DNA of 64,000 nt from Streptomyces paludis (GTDB taxonomy: Bacteria; Actinomycetota; Actinomycetes; Streptomycetales; Streptomycetaceae): contig NZ_CP031194.1 in the NCBI RefSeq assembly GCF_003344965.1, positions 3,720,001 to 3,784,000 of the forward strand, given 5' to 3'. Each line of letters opens with the position of its first letter. Position 1 is the stretch's first letter. Shown piece by piece: positions 44,279 through 53,700 of the stretch. The notes under the pieces were generated by a model. The model saw nothing but the letters and a program-made list of their open reading frames with translations, was not told the origin of the DNA and ran no database searches. The position numbers were made by a program, and so were the translations under genes.

Positions 44279-45690
44279 ATCTCATCCCACCCTTTGAGGT
44301 AGCGTTTTTGGTGGTTTGTGGCCGTAGCGTAACCCTTGCTCCCTGACCCGGCCGGGCCGGTCGAGACCATGAAATCGCCCACGCCCTTGTAGTAGTAGCA
44401 GGTGCCACGCGGCGCCCAGTTGGCCACCTCTCGGGCTTTGTACACGCCCCCTCCGGCCTTGTAGCCGGAGGCCATCTTTTCCCAGCCGTACCAGCGCGAC
44501 GTCGGCGTGCACGTTGATGCGGCCTTTGACCGTGTGCGAGGGGTGGGGGTTGTCCACCGAGAAGGTGCAGCACAGCTTGCTGGAGCTACAGTCGCCGCCG
44601 AGGTCGGTGCAGTTGTTGCTGTCTCCGGAGCAGTATTCGTAGGGATTGGCATTGCCGCCGTAGACGGGGTCGACAGACAAGAACCGGCCGATCGACGGGT
44701 CGTACTGGCGGACGCCCATGAGGATGGCGCCGGACGGTGTGTCCGATTCCCGCATGTGGGCGGTCGGCCAGTTGTAGCGGGCCGAGGCCGTGCCCTCGCG
44801 CACGTTGCGGTACTCGTCCGTGTCGGCCACCGCCAGTGGCTGGGCAGGGTCGAGCGGTAGTGCGACGCCCGCGTCGCCGTGCAGGTCGGTGAGCTGGAGC
44901 ACGGTGCCGCCTGAGGTTCCGGTGACGGCAGCCAGGTTGCCCGACAGGCTGGTGACGTTACGGCTGCGCAGGTTCGCGGCCACGTCCTCCACCGTCCAGG
45001 ACGGGGAGTCCGTTCCGTTGCGGTAGTGGTTCACAGAGCTCACCGAGGCAGTGACCGCGCCCTGCCCGTCGAGGGTCTCGGCGGTTGAGGAGGCCAGGCG
45101 GCCCTGGGCATCGAGGCTCCACGTCTTGCGGCGGTCTCCGCACGTTTGCCGGCGCACCAAGTCGTTGGCGTAGTAACCGAAGGTGGTGCCCGGCTTGGTG
45201 AGTGTGCGCCCGAACGCGTCGTACGTGATGCCGGTGCCGGTCAGGCTGTCGGCTGTGTCGTACGTGTAGTCCGTGGTTGTGGACACTGGCGTCCCGTCTT
45301 GGTCTCGGGCGGAAACCAGGCGGGTGCGGTTGGAGTTGGCGTCGAAGCTGTACGCGCGGTGTTGCGATCCGTACGTGCCGGATTCGTCGACGTCGGTGAG
45401 GCGGCCGGTGCGGTCGTAGCGGAAGTCCTGGCTGTAGCCCGCACCCGCGCTGCGGGTGCTGGAACTCGCCTGACCGTGGACCGTAGGGACGGCCGCGTCG
45501 CTGAGAAGCGCGATGCCGTCCGTGTCGCGGGTGTAGAAGCGCGAGGTGGTGAACCCGGTCTCGTCGGAGACGGTACTGAGCGTGTAGCCGCCCGGCAGGG
45601 TCTCGCCCTCGACGTTGCCGGACGCGTCGTACGTTGCACCGAAGGTGCCCGCCACAGAGTCCGTCATTGAGGTGGGCAGACCGCGAAGGA
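44269..45690 (-). pseudogene. RHS-repeat polymorphic toxin, 5'-truncated and frameshifted
   Basis: The minus strand shows clear RHS/YD repeats: YDASGNVEGETLPGGYT, YDRTGRLTDVDESGTYG, YSFDANSNRTRL, YDAFGRTLTKPGTTFGYY, then the core end GVRQYDPSIGRFLSVDPVYGG and NPYEYCSGDSNN. After the core comes a variable tail that would be the toxin: RWYGWEKMASGYKAGGG, TCYYYKGVGDFMVS, KRYLKGWDEMCL. The tail is in another frame from the RHS core; the shift (one base) lies near 44.49 kb. The front of the protein is missing: repeat-like coding ends near 45690 and no start or secretion signal is present. It is thus a remnant with a C-terminal toxin and an adjoining immunity candidate. Confidence 0.8.
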
Positions 45691-45849
45691 CGCGCCCCGC
45701 GGGGGCGCGGCAGCCCCTGCCGTCGCGCAGGGCGCGACGGCCCGCGAGCCGATCGTCCCTCACGGCCCGCGCCCGTGGTGCGGACCGCTTCCAACACAAG
45801 GTCCGCCTCCCCGCCGGACCACAAAATCGCACCAGAAAAGACCAGTTCA

Positions 45850-46864
45850 GTGACTATCAAGATCACACACACGCGCCGAGAAGGCACCCTGATCGAGGGC
45901 ACCAGCCAGGGCGAAGGATCAGCCGAGATCCTGCGGCTCCGCGAGTACGGCCGCACCCAGCGCCAGCCCCTTCGGTGGAGCAGGAACCTTCGGCTGCTGG
46001 TACCTCCCGCACAGCCGCGACCACGCCACCCACACCCCCTCGCTCGAACTCCTCGCGCAGCGACTCCGAGACGCGGGCTTCGAGACCACCCTGACAATCG
46101 ACAACGCCGACCGCCGTACGTTCACCGAGGCCGAGTAGGACCGGGAAGAGAAGGCCGAAAGCCGGGCGGAGAGGTTCAGCGGATACGCCAACAACGCCGC
46201 CCGGAACTCCGAGGCCGCGTCGAAGTCGAGCCACGAGATATCCGAGCGGTTCGCCGGCGGTCAGCCGATCCTCATCGGTCACCACTCCGAGGGCCGCGCC
46301 CGCCGCGATCGCGCGCGGATGGACAACGCGATGCGCAAGAGCATCAGCGAGCACGACCGCGCCCAGCACTGGGCCGGCCGGGAGCAGGCCGCCGCCAACT
46401 ACGAGCGGTTCCGCAAGGACCCCGGCCGCACGCTCCGCCGCCTCGACAAGCTGCGTGCCGACCTTCGCGCGGTCGAGAAGTGGCAGCGCGGCCAGTCCGC
46501 CAAGGGGTACTCCCGGAGCACGGCAGACCCGGAGCTGGAGACAGAGCACCAGGAGCTGACCGAGGAGATCGCCCACTGGGAGACGGTCATCAAGGACGCC
46601 GAGGCCGAAGCCTTCAAGGTCTGGTCGAAGGCCGACTTCAAGCCCGGCGACTTCGTGCTTCACCGGGGCACCTGGTACGAGGTCCTGCGCGTTAGCCCGA
46701 AGTCGGTGACCATCCCGCACATCCACAACGGCGTCGGTCGGGCCATCGCCCGTTCGACGGACAACCGGCACGATGGCTGGACGTGGACGGTCCCGTACGA
46801 CGACGTCACCGGGCGGATGAGCGCCGAGGAGATACGCCAGAAGTCGCCGACCGCCACCGCGTAG
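45850..46864 (+). pseudogene. DUF3560 family gene with a frameshift and an in-frame stop
   Basis: The N-terminus TIKITHTRREGTLIEGTS with GSAEILR and LRWSRNL is that of DUF3560 proteins of actinobacterial plasmids and phages. After NL the frame changes (near 45985) to give CWYLPHSRDHA and FETTLTIDNADRRTF. A TAG at 46136-46138 then interrupts, and the same frame continues with AERFSGYANNAA, GQPILIGHHSEGRARRDRARMD and a C-terminal part with KADFKPGDFVLHRGTWYEVLRVS. With two lesions the full protein cannot be made. A shorter product from an ATG at 46319 (181 residues) is possible. It marks the region as plasmid-derived and decaying. Confidence 0.82.
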
Positions 46865-46948
46865 CGCATCTTGCCCGCCCCCTACGTTCGGTCGGCCCGA
46901 TGACCACCGGAACAGGTGCCGGCCGGCGGCCCGGATGCCCGCAGCCGG

Positions 46949-46979
46949 TTGACCTCATGCGCGGTTGAGGTTCTACGTT
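46949..46979 (+). promoter_or_regulatory. MerR-type promoter with long spacer upstream of the MarR-like gene
   Basis: A -35-like TTGACC (46949-46954) and a -10-like TACGTT (46974-46979) are 19 bases apart, and the spacer carries the inverted repeat ACCTCA...TGAGGT (46952-46971). Long spacers with a centred dyad of this sequence are typical of promoters activated by MerR/SoxR-type regulators. No MerR gene is in the window. The promoter would drive the gene at 47021. Confidence 0.5.
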
Positions 46980-47020
46980 CGTTCTCACCGGCCAAGACCC
47001 GAGATGGTGAGGGCAGAACG

Positions 47021-47476
47021 ATGGAGTACTCGCACAGCGACACCGAGTTGATCAATCAGCCGATCGGTTACTGGAGCTGGGCCGCCCACAAAGCGGTCGT
47101 CACGAATATCCGCGCAGGGCTGGCATCGTTAGATGTCACCCAGCCCCACTGGTGGATCCTGAACCAGGTGGCCACCGGCGAGAACGGCCGTACCCGCGAA
47201 GAAGTGATGGCAGTCCTACAGGGCTACTTGGATGTGGGAACCGCGCTCTTGAAAGACATCGACGCCCTCCTCGACCGGCACTTGCTCACGCTCGACAACG
47301 AGAACCGCCTCCAGCTGACCGCCGGGGGAGCCGACGTCTATCGCCAGTGCGTCGAGCGCCAGACGGCCATGCGGAAGCAGGTCCACGACGGCATTACGGA
47401 TGACGAGTACCTGATCACCCTCAAGGTGCTGCAACGGATGATCCACAACGTCGGAGGCGAGGCATGGCACCACTAG
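47021..47476 (+). CDS. MarR-like winged-helix regulator
   Basis: This encodes 151 residues, mostly helical, with LINQPIGYWSWAAHKAVVTNIRAGL at the start, a middle winged-helix region (QPHWWILNQVATG, REEVMAVLQGYL) and LTAGGADVYRQCVERQ, HDGITDDEYLITLKVLQRM at the end, as in MarR proteins. The ATG has GAGGG upstream. It follows a MerR-type promoter and precedes an acetyltransferase gene by 89 bases on the same strand, which it may control. The specific ligand is unknown. Confidence 0.8.
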   Translation: MEYSHSDTELINQPIGYWSWAAHKAVVTNIRAGLASLDVTQPHWWILNQVATGENGRTREEVMAVLQGYLDVGTALLKDIDALLDRHLLTLDNENRLQLTAGGADVYRQCVERQTAMRKQVHDGITDDEYLITLKVLQRMIHNVGGEAWHH

Positions 47477-47565
47477 GCTCCACCCGACGGCCTTAGGAGG
47501 CGGCGGCGCGTGCACCCTCGCTGACGCTGGCCGTCCCACCGAGGCGTCGCGACGAGGATCAGCCC

Positions 47566-48102
47566 ATGCGCACCAGCAGCAACACCAGGATCCGTCTGAT
47601 CGAGCCCACCGACGCCGCCCCGATCGCCGCGCACCGGGCACGGGACGTCGACGCCTTCCGGGCGTGGGAACCGGCCCAGCCGGCCGACTTCTTCACCCCG
47701 GAAGGCCAAGAGGAACGGATCGACGGCCTGCTGGCCGGATACTGGGCCGGCACGCTCTGGCCCGGCGTGGTGCTCGCCGCCGACGACCAGGTGATCGGAC
47801 AGATCACCGTCGGCGGCATCCTGCCGCAACCGCACCTGCGCCGCGGCTCCGTCGGATACTGGATCGCCACCGTCGCCCAGAACCAAGGACACGCCGGGCG
47901 CGCCGTTGGGCTCGTACTGAGGGTGATGACGGACGAACTCGGACTGCACCGCGCCGAGGCGTCCACCAACCTGGAGAATCTGCCGTCGCAGCGGGTACTG
48001 CGCCGCAACGGATTCAGCCCGTACGGCGTCGCCCACTCCTCGATCCTTCTCGACGGGAGCTGGCGGGACGGGCTGCTGTGGGAGCGGATCCTCGGCGACT
48101 AG
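47566..48102 (+). CDS. GNAT family N-acetyltransferase (RimJ/RimL type)
   Basis: This encodes 178 residues. The fold runs from TRIRLIEPTDAAPIAAHRARD through VVLAADDQVIGQITVGGI and SVGYWIATVAQNQGHAGRAV (motif A with the acetyl-CoA loop, here Q-N-Q-G-H-A) to the C-terminal LHRAEASTNLENLPSQRVLRRNGF typical of RimJ/RimL-like enzymes. It transfers acetyl from acetyl-CoA to an amine of a small molecule or protein N-terminus. It follows the MarR-like gene and may be its target. Confidence 0.92.
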   Translation: MRTSSNTRIRLIEPTDAAPIAAHRARDVDAFRAWEPAQPADFFTPEGQEERIDGLLAGYWAGTLWPGVVLAADDQVIGQITVGGILPQPHLRRGSVGYWIATVAQNQGHAGRAVGLVLRVMTDELGLHRAEASTNLENLPSQRVLRRNGFSPYGVAHSSILLDGSWRDGLLWERILGD

Positions 48103-48329
48103 CGATCCGTCCGCACGAAGTAGCGGTGACCGAGCCTGAATCAACCGTGCTGAGGCGATGGGCGACCCGCCACTCTCGATAAAGGTGGTTTAATTCTCTC
48201 GTCGTCCTCGGAGCGGGCAACCTCCGGACGGCGCGGTAGTACGTACGCACCACAGACAAGACGACGGCCAGCGCACAAGGGCAACAAGGCGCTGGCCGTC
48301 AGTGTCTCTCTCACCAGAAAGACCCCGCC

Positions 48330-48617
48330 ATGCTATGCGACCACCACCCCGACGCTCCCCGGCCGGGCGACCTCGCCCGCCTCAGGCCCGGTAACAGCAT
48401 CGGCGCCGACACCTTCGTGATCGTCGAGGACTTCCCGCCAAGCGGGGCGAGCGGGCCGAACGGTGGGCACGTCGTGCTCAACCGACCCGACGGACGCCGT
48501 GGCCACGAGGACTGGGCCGCCGCCGTCACCGTGGACCAGATCTCCGCCCTCACCCGTATCGAACCGGACGGCAGCCGTACGTGGGGGCCGGCCCCGCACC
48601 CCGAGGACATCCGATGA
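48330..48617 (+). CDS. Small protein of unknown function, first gene of a plasmid-type operon
   Basis: This encodes 95 residues (CDHHPDAPRPGDLARLRPGN, GGHVVLNRPDGRRGHEDW). There is no signal peptide or known motif. The stop overlaps the ATG of the next gene (ATGA at 48614-48617), so it is translationally coupled to the two-HTH protein. Its DNA is close in composition to the rest of the element. The function is unknown. Confidence 0.7.
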   Translation: MLCDHHPDAPRPGDLARLRPGNSIGADTFVIVEDFPPSGASGPNGGHVVLNRPDGRRGHEDWAAAVTVDQISALTRIEPDGSRTWGPAPHPEDIR

Positions 48618-49318
48618 CCGTGCCGAGCGGTCACGACCCCGACCACGAACAGGAGGCGACCGTGTCCCGCAAGACCGGCCGCACGCTCTACTCACGCGCG
48701 GACCTGCGCAAGGTCCACGGCATCAGCGAGTCCACGCTTCAGAACCTCTGGACCGGTCGGGAGACCAACGGGCACCCGGCCGTTGCCGAGACCATCGACG
48801 GCGTCATGCACTGGGACGGCGATGAGTGGGCGACATGGCATCACGAGTTCCAGCGTCAGCGTGCTGCCGCCAGCACCACGAACGCCCCGAATCTCGACGG
48901 CGACCCCGACGACCTGGTGGGCCCGGCAGAGGCGGCGAAGGTGTGCGGGTTCGCCGACTCCGCCACCGTCTCCCACTACGTCAAGAACCCGCCCGAGGGA
49001 TGGCCGGAGCCGGACGACTGGGACGTGCTTCCGACCCGGCGCCGCCCGAAGTGGAAGCGATGGCGGCTGTGGCAGTACCTCGCGGAACGGAAGGGGCGTG
49101 GACATGCCGGCGGGCGCCCCAAGGGCCGTCGCGGGCTGGCCTACCCGTACCAAGGGGATGAGCGGCTGATCCTTGCCCGACAGGCCCTCGCGGCGAACCC
49201 CGGCGCGAAGAACGCCGAACTGATCCCCCAGCTCCAGGAGCAGACGGAGAAGACCTACTCCCGCACCGTCTGGAACCTGATCCTCAAGTCCGCCCGCGAT
49301 CACACCGAGGACGCGTAA
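48614..49318 (+). CDS. DNA-binding protein with two HTH-like segments
   Basis: This encodes 234 residues. The first segment, LYSRADLRKVHGISESTLQNL with HPAVAETIDGVMHWD, and the second, VGPAEAAKVCGFADSATVSHY with PEPDDWDVLPTRRRPKWK, look like excisionase/MerR-type helix-turn-helix units with a wing. A basic Gly-rich linker (GRGHAGGRPKGRRG) leads to a C-terminal helical region. Such proteins occur on Streptomyces plasmids and integrative elements, where they regulate transfer or act in replication. The start overlaps the upstream stop. It is followed two bases after its stop by a zinc-ribbon gene. Confidence 0.75.
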   Translation: MTVPSGHDPDHEQEATVSRKTGRTLYSRADLRKVHGISESTLQNLWTGRETNGHPAVAETIDGVMHWDGDEWATWHHEFQRQRAAASTTNAPNLDGDPDDLVGPAEAAKVCGFADSATVSHYVKNPPEGWPEPDDWDVLPTRRRPKWKRWRLWQYLAERKGRGHAGGRPKGRRGLAYPYQGDERLILARQALAANPGAKNAELIPQLQEQTEKTYSRTVWNLILKSARDHTEDA

Positions 49319-49320
49319 CC

Positions 49321-49497
49321 GTGCCTGAACTCCGCTGTCCGCGCTGCGGCGGCCCGCTCGGTGAACGGCCCGCGCGTTCCCGGATGACGACCGGCCGTGA
49401 CATACAGATCTGCACGACCTGCGGAACAGATGAGGCCGCCATAGGGGCGGCGGGTCGGCCACCCATCCCGTTCGGCGAATGGCCGCTCATCCGATAG
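49321..49497 (+). CDS. 58-residue zinc-ribbon protein
   Basis: A GTG right after the preceding stop opens a frame for 58 residues: PELRCPRCGGPLGE then QICTTCGTDEA, with two C-x2-C knuckles that would bind one zinc, ending PFGEWPLIR. It is too short for most gene callers but the operon position, motif and clean stop before a terminator all support it. Such small zinc ribbons are common on actinobacterial plasmids and phages. The function is unknown. Confidence 0.75.
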   Translation: MPELRCPRCGGPLGERPARSRMTTGRDIQICTTCGTDEAAIGAAGRPPIPFGEWPLIR

Positions 49498-49516
49498 GGG
49501 TCAGCTGCCAACCTGC

Positions 49517-49556
49517 TCCTGGGGTGGACCCCAAAACCTTGAGGTCCACCCCAGGA
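49517..49556 (+). terminator. Hairpin terminator after the zinc-ribbon gene
   Basis: A perfect 14-bp stem (49517-49530 with 49543-49556) closes a 12-base loop, 20 bases past the stop codon. It ends the rightward plasmid-type operon. Confidence 0.8.
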
Positions 49557-49575
49557 TGCTCAGACCGCTTAATAC

Positions 49576-49606
49576 CTGATGGGGGCGGGAAAACCGCCCC
49601 CATCAG
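49576..49606 (-). terminator. Hairpin terminator overlapping the stop of the small membrane gene
   Basis: A perfect 13-bp stem (49576-49588 with 49594-49606) closes the loop GAAAA. It includes the stop codon of the leftward membrane-peptide gene, so it ends that transcript. Together with the hairpin just left of it, it insulates two converging operons. Confidence 0.78.
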
Positions 49607-49797
49607 AACAGCAGAATCGTCAGCGCGCCGAGTACGAGCGTCATCGATCCCACGAAGGTGCCAGCTCCCCAGCTCAGGGCCTGGAGTCCACCCCCACCTG
49701 TGATGTACGCGAGAAGCGCCGCAGTTAACGACGCGGTGAGCGACAGAAAACCCCCGCTCACCATGAGTAGCACTCTCGTGCGAAAGTCCCGGTGCAT
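49603..49797 (-). CDS. Small membrane protein with two transmembrane helices
   Basis: This encodes 64 residues. A basic start (MHRDFRTR) is followed by VLLMVSGGFLSLTASLTAAL and, after a Gly-rich turn, TFVGSMTLVLGALTILLF, two membrane helices. It is a type seen on actinobacterial plasmids and phages, sometimes beside conjugation genes. It is 37 bases upstream-adjacent to a larger unknown gene on the same strand. The exact role is unknown. Confidence 0.72.
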   Translation of the reverse strand: MHRDFRTRVLLMVSGGFLSLTASLTAALLAYITGGGGLQALSWGAGTFVGSMTLVLGALTILLF

Positions 49798-49834
49798 GAA
49801 TCCGTCCTCTACAGGGCTGCCGCCCTGACGAGGG

Positions 49835-50515
49835 CTAGGCAGCTAGGGTCATGGTCATTTTGTGAGGCCATGACCGGACGTTCGGTGCACCAGGAACGAT
49901 TGGTGCAGCGAGCCGGAGAACACCGCACGGCGACGTCTCGTTCGCTGGGACACCCGCGGCGAAGCGGTACGTCGGAGCCCCAAGAGCTGCCAGAGCAGCA
50001 TTTCTGACGGCCTGAACCCGTTTCGTGATCTCCGAGAGTGCCGCTTGGGCAAGGAGGAGCGGGTCGTCGTCAGACCAGGAACGTTCCTGGCTGTAGCGCA
50101 TGACGTAGTCGGTGGTGCCGTCCTTGGCGATGTACTCCAGGACGTCTGTCGTGTGCCGGGCCCAAGACCACCCAGGCCGAGCTGGTGAACTGGGGCGGGC
50201 CTCCGGGTCGAAGACGATGCACGGGAGCCTGGTGTCCCGCTCAGCGGTGGCAAGTAGGCGACCACGAAGACACAGAATCCGAACTGCAGCTTCGCTGATC
50301 TCTTTGCCCAGCGAACGTAGTTCTGCGAGGGCGCGATCGGCAGTCAGAAGTCTCGAAAGCTCACTGTGGCGAGTCTGCTCCCCGTTGAAGAAGCCGGGGT
50401 TGAGGGACATCTCGACTGTATCGACGTGCAAGGCCGCTGAAACTGCGACTGTTTCGAGGAAGAGCAGGCGGACAAGCCGGGGCTGTAGCCGTGGCTCGGT
50501 GCTCCCCATATCCAT
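49835..50515 (-). CDS. Hypothetical protein of the element
   Basis: This encodes 226 residues, mostly helical and mixed, no signal peptide, no motif I can name (LVRLLFLETVAVSAALHVDTVEM would be amphipathic; YVMRYSQERSWSDDDPLL and AALSEITKRVQAVRNAAL later). The G+C content here is lower than in the chromosome parts of the window, which suits foreign origin. It is cotranscribed with the small membrane gene. The 247 bases to its right hold the promoter region shared with the relaxase gene. Confidence 0.65.
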   Translation of the reverse strand: MDMGSTEPRLQPRLVRLLFLETVAVSAALHVDTVEMSLNPGFFNGEQTRHSELSRLLTADRALAELRSLGKEISEAAVRILCLRGRLLATAERDTRLPCIVFDPEARPSSPARPGWSWARHTTDVLEYIAKDGTTDYVMRYSQERSWSDDDPLLLAQAALSEITKRVQAVRNAALAALGAPTYRFAAGVPANETSPCGVLRLAAPIVPGAPNVRSWPHKMTMTLAA

Positions 50516-50762
50516 GACCGAAGGTTACAGCGCGCCGGATCGGTGAGCTCACCTTTCCGTCGAAACGGAGGTAACAGTCTCCAAGGCGCCGATGCTCTCA
50601 GTTGTGGACGTTGGCAACCTCGTAAGCACGGTTGTGTAGGAAGTCCTTGCTGCTCAGCGTGACCGGTCTGAATTGGTAGGACCAAGGTATCGTCACTTCG
50701 TGACGATACAATCAGCCAAGATGACCGAATTTGGTTGAGTCTGTGTGGGGGTGGGTGAGCCG

Positions 50763-53700
50763 ATGGGGTGGGTGACCATGATCGGCCCGTCCGATGAGCA
50801 GGTTGAGTACCGCCTGACCGGCAGTCACGGCTGCGGGAAGTCCACCACGGTCGACGCGGCTCCCCTCGTCGCCGCCGTCGAGGCCAAGGCCGAAGCAGCC
50901 GGTACCCCCGTCGCCTCCTTGCTCGCCAACCGCGAGGCCAAGCGCGCCTTCTTCCGTGCCCGCGGGCTCATCCGCACCAAGGGTGCCGCGCGGTTCACCG
51001 GGTTCGACGCCGTCGAAGTCGCCGCCGCAGCCGGGCTCGACGCACGCGACCTGTACGGCGAACAGGCCCTTCCCCGACCCGCCGCCGATGAGCAAGTGGA
51101 CTACCACTTGGACGCCAGCGAACGCCCCTTGGTGTGGATCGGCAACGGTCTCAGTGAGTTCGGCATCACCCCCGGCAGCGTCCTCGCCCCGGAGCACTTC
51201 CAGGCCGCTCGCCGCCTTATGCACGGTGAGGACCCCCGGACCGGGCAGACCCTCGTAGAGCCCAAGCTCGCCATCGCGCCGGCCGCGAAGCTCCCCGCCG
51301 CGCCGCTGGCCCGTGCCATCCGCCGCGCCGCCGCCGAGCGCAGCGTGGACCCCGTAACCCTGCTGGACTCCAAGCGGAAGCAGGACGCCTTTCGCAGGAT
51401 GGAGAGCCAGCTCAAGCGGTTCGGGGAGTCGCACCGCGTCCCGGCCTCCACCCTGCTCAAGCTCGCCGACGCGGTCGGCATCGACGCGGTTGGCCTGTAC
51501 GGCGAAGACGCGTTGGAGAGGGCCGTGGCCGCCGAGGCGGGGGGCCGCCTCGACGCCCGCGCACTCCTGCGCGCTGTCGAGGCCCGCGCCACCGAGACCG
51601 GGCGGCAGCCCGGGGACCTGTTCACCTCCGCGTCCGCGAAGCGCCGTTATGGCCAGACCGCGGGCGAGGGCGAACGCCGCCTCCGGGACCTGCCCATGGA
51701 CGTACGCGAAGCCGTCGCCATGGCCAAGGGGGCAGGGCTCGCGCCGGAGGACGTGTGGGACGCCGAGGAGATCAAGGCGGCCCTCCTCGAAGGGCGCGTG
51801 CAGGTCGGCAACTTCGGGGCCGACGTCACCTTGGACCTTGCGAAGTCGAAGTCCGCGTTCCTCGCTTACGCGCCCGAGGAGATCGCCGCCCAGGTGGAGG
51901 GCATCTATACCGCCGCCGGCCGCGAGTCCATCAGCGCCCTGGAGCGGTGGACGGCGTACGGCATGCGCGGTCGCCACGGCGACGGCGACGAGGCGAAGAC
52001 CGTGAGGACGAGCGGGTTCTCCGGCTGGATGATGGTGCACCGCGCGGCTCGGCCCGTGGACGGTGCCCCGTACGGCGACCCGCATTTCCACCTGCACTTC
52101 ACTCTCGCCAACATGGTCAAAGGCGCTGACGGTAAGTGGTCCACGATGGCCGGCGGGGGCCGCGACCTCCACCGGCACACCCGCGCCACCCAGTCCCTCA
52201 TGAACGCCCGCATCCGCAGGGAGCTGACCGACCAGTTCGGCATCAGCTTCCGGCGCGAAGTGCGAACCGGCGCATGGGAGATCGCGGCGATCCCCGAGGC
52301 GACGATCCGCCTGTTCAGTAAGCGCGACAGCCAGGTCCGTGACCTGCTGACCAAGCTGGGCATCGACTACGACAGCGCCACGACCCGCGAGCGCACCGCC
52401 GCCTCCACCGCGTCCAAGGCAGCGAAGAACGGCGAAGCCGCCGGAGTCGCGGACGACGTACTGCGCGGATACTGGCAGGCCGAAGGCCGCGCCGCCGGTG
52501 ACGACCCCGACGCCATCGCGGCCGGCGCGATGCAGCAGGACCGAGCGGACCAGAACCCCTCCCTGGACGAGCTGTGCGCCCAGGTCTTCGACCCGAAGAC
52601 CGGTCTGACCAGCCACTCCAAGGACTTCACCCACGCCGCCGCGATCGCTGCCGTGCTGGACGCTCTCCCGTACGGAGTCGCCAACGCCGAGGAAGCCGAA
52701 CAGCTCACCAACTCGGTCCTCCGCCACGCCGGATACGCGGTCCAACTGAACCCCAAGGGAGCGCAGCACTTCACGCACGCCGACCGGTACACGACGGCGG
52801 ACATCGTGGCGGCGGAGACGCTCATCGTCTCCGAGGCCACGAGCCGTCTCGACACACAGGCCGCCGTCGTCAGCCGCGACACGCTCGCCATGACTCTGTC
52901 CACCGTCGAAGCCCAGCACGGCGGCACCTTCACGTTCTCCTCCGAACAACGCGCCGTCCTCGAACGGCTACTCACGGCCGGGCACGGAATCGACGCCGTG
53001 GTGGGCATCGCCGGAGCAGGCAAGACCACGATCATGGCTACCGCCCGGCAGGCGTGGGAGGCCCACGGGTTCGTCGTCGCCGGAGCGAGCACGGCCGCCG
53101 TCGCCACCGCGAACCTCAAGGCCGAGGCCGGCATCGAGTCCCGTACCCTCGCGTCCTGGCTCACCGGCATCCGCAACGGCGGCGTCGGCCTCAAGGGCAT
53201 TGACGTGCTGGTCGTGGACGAGGCCGCGATGTGCGACGACCGCGACATCGCCGAACTCCTCACCCACGCCGCGACGACCGGCACGAAAGTCGTCGGTATC
53301 GGTGACCCGAAGCAGCTGCACTCGCCCGGCATCGGCGGCAGCTTCGCCGCCGTCCACCACATCGTCGGCGGCCTTACCCTCAGCCAGAACTTCCGGCAGA
53401 AGGACGCGGTCGAGCGCCGGGCACTGGAGCTGTGGCGCGACGACCACCGCGTGGAAGCGCTCCGTACCTTCGCCGGCACCGGCCGCGTGCACGCCCTCGC
53501 GGACAAGGACGCCACACTCGCCGCGATGCTCACCGTCTGGGCCGACAAGCGCGCCGCGCACACCGACGACCACACCGCGGCGCGGCAGCTCCTCATGATG
53601 GCCGCCACTAACGAAATCGTGGAGGAACTGAACCTCGGCGCCCGGGCCCTGCGGAAGGTGAGCGGGGACCTCACCGGCCCGGAACACGTCTACGCCCTGC

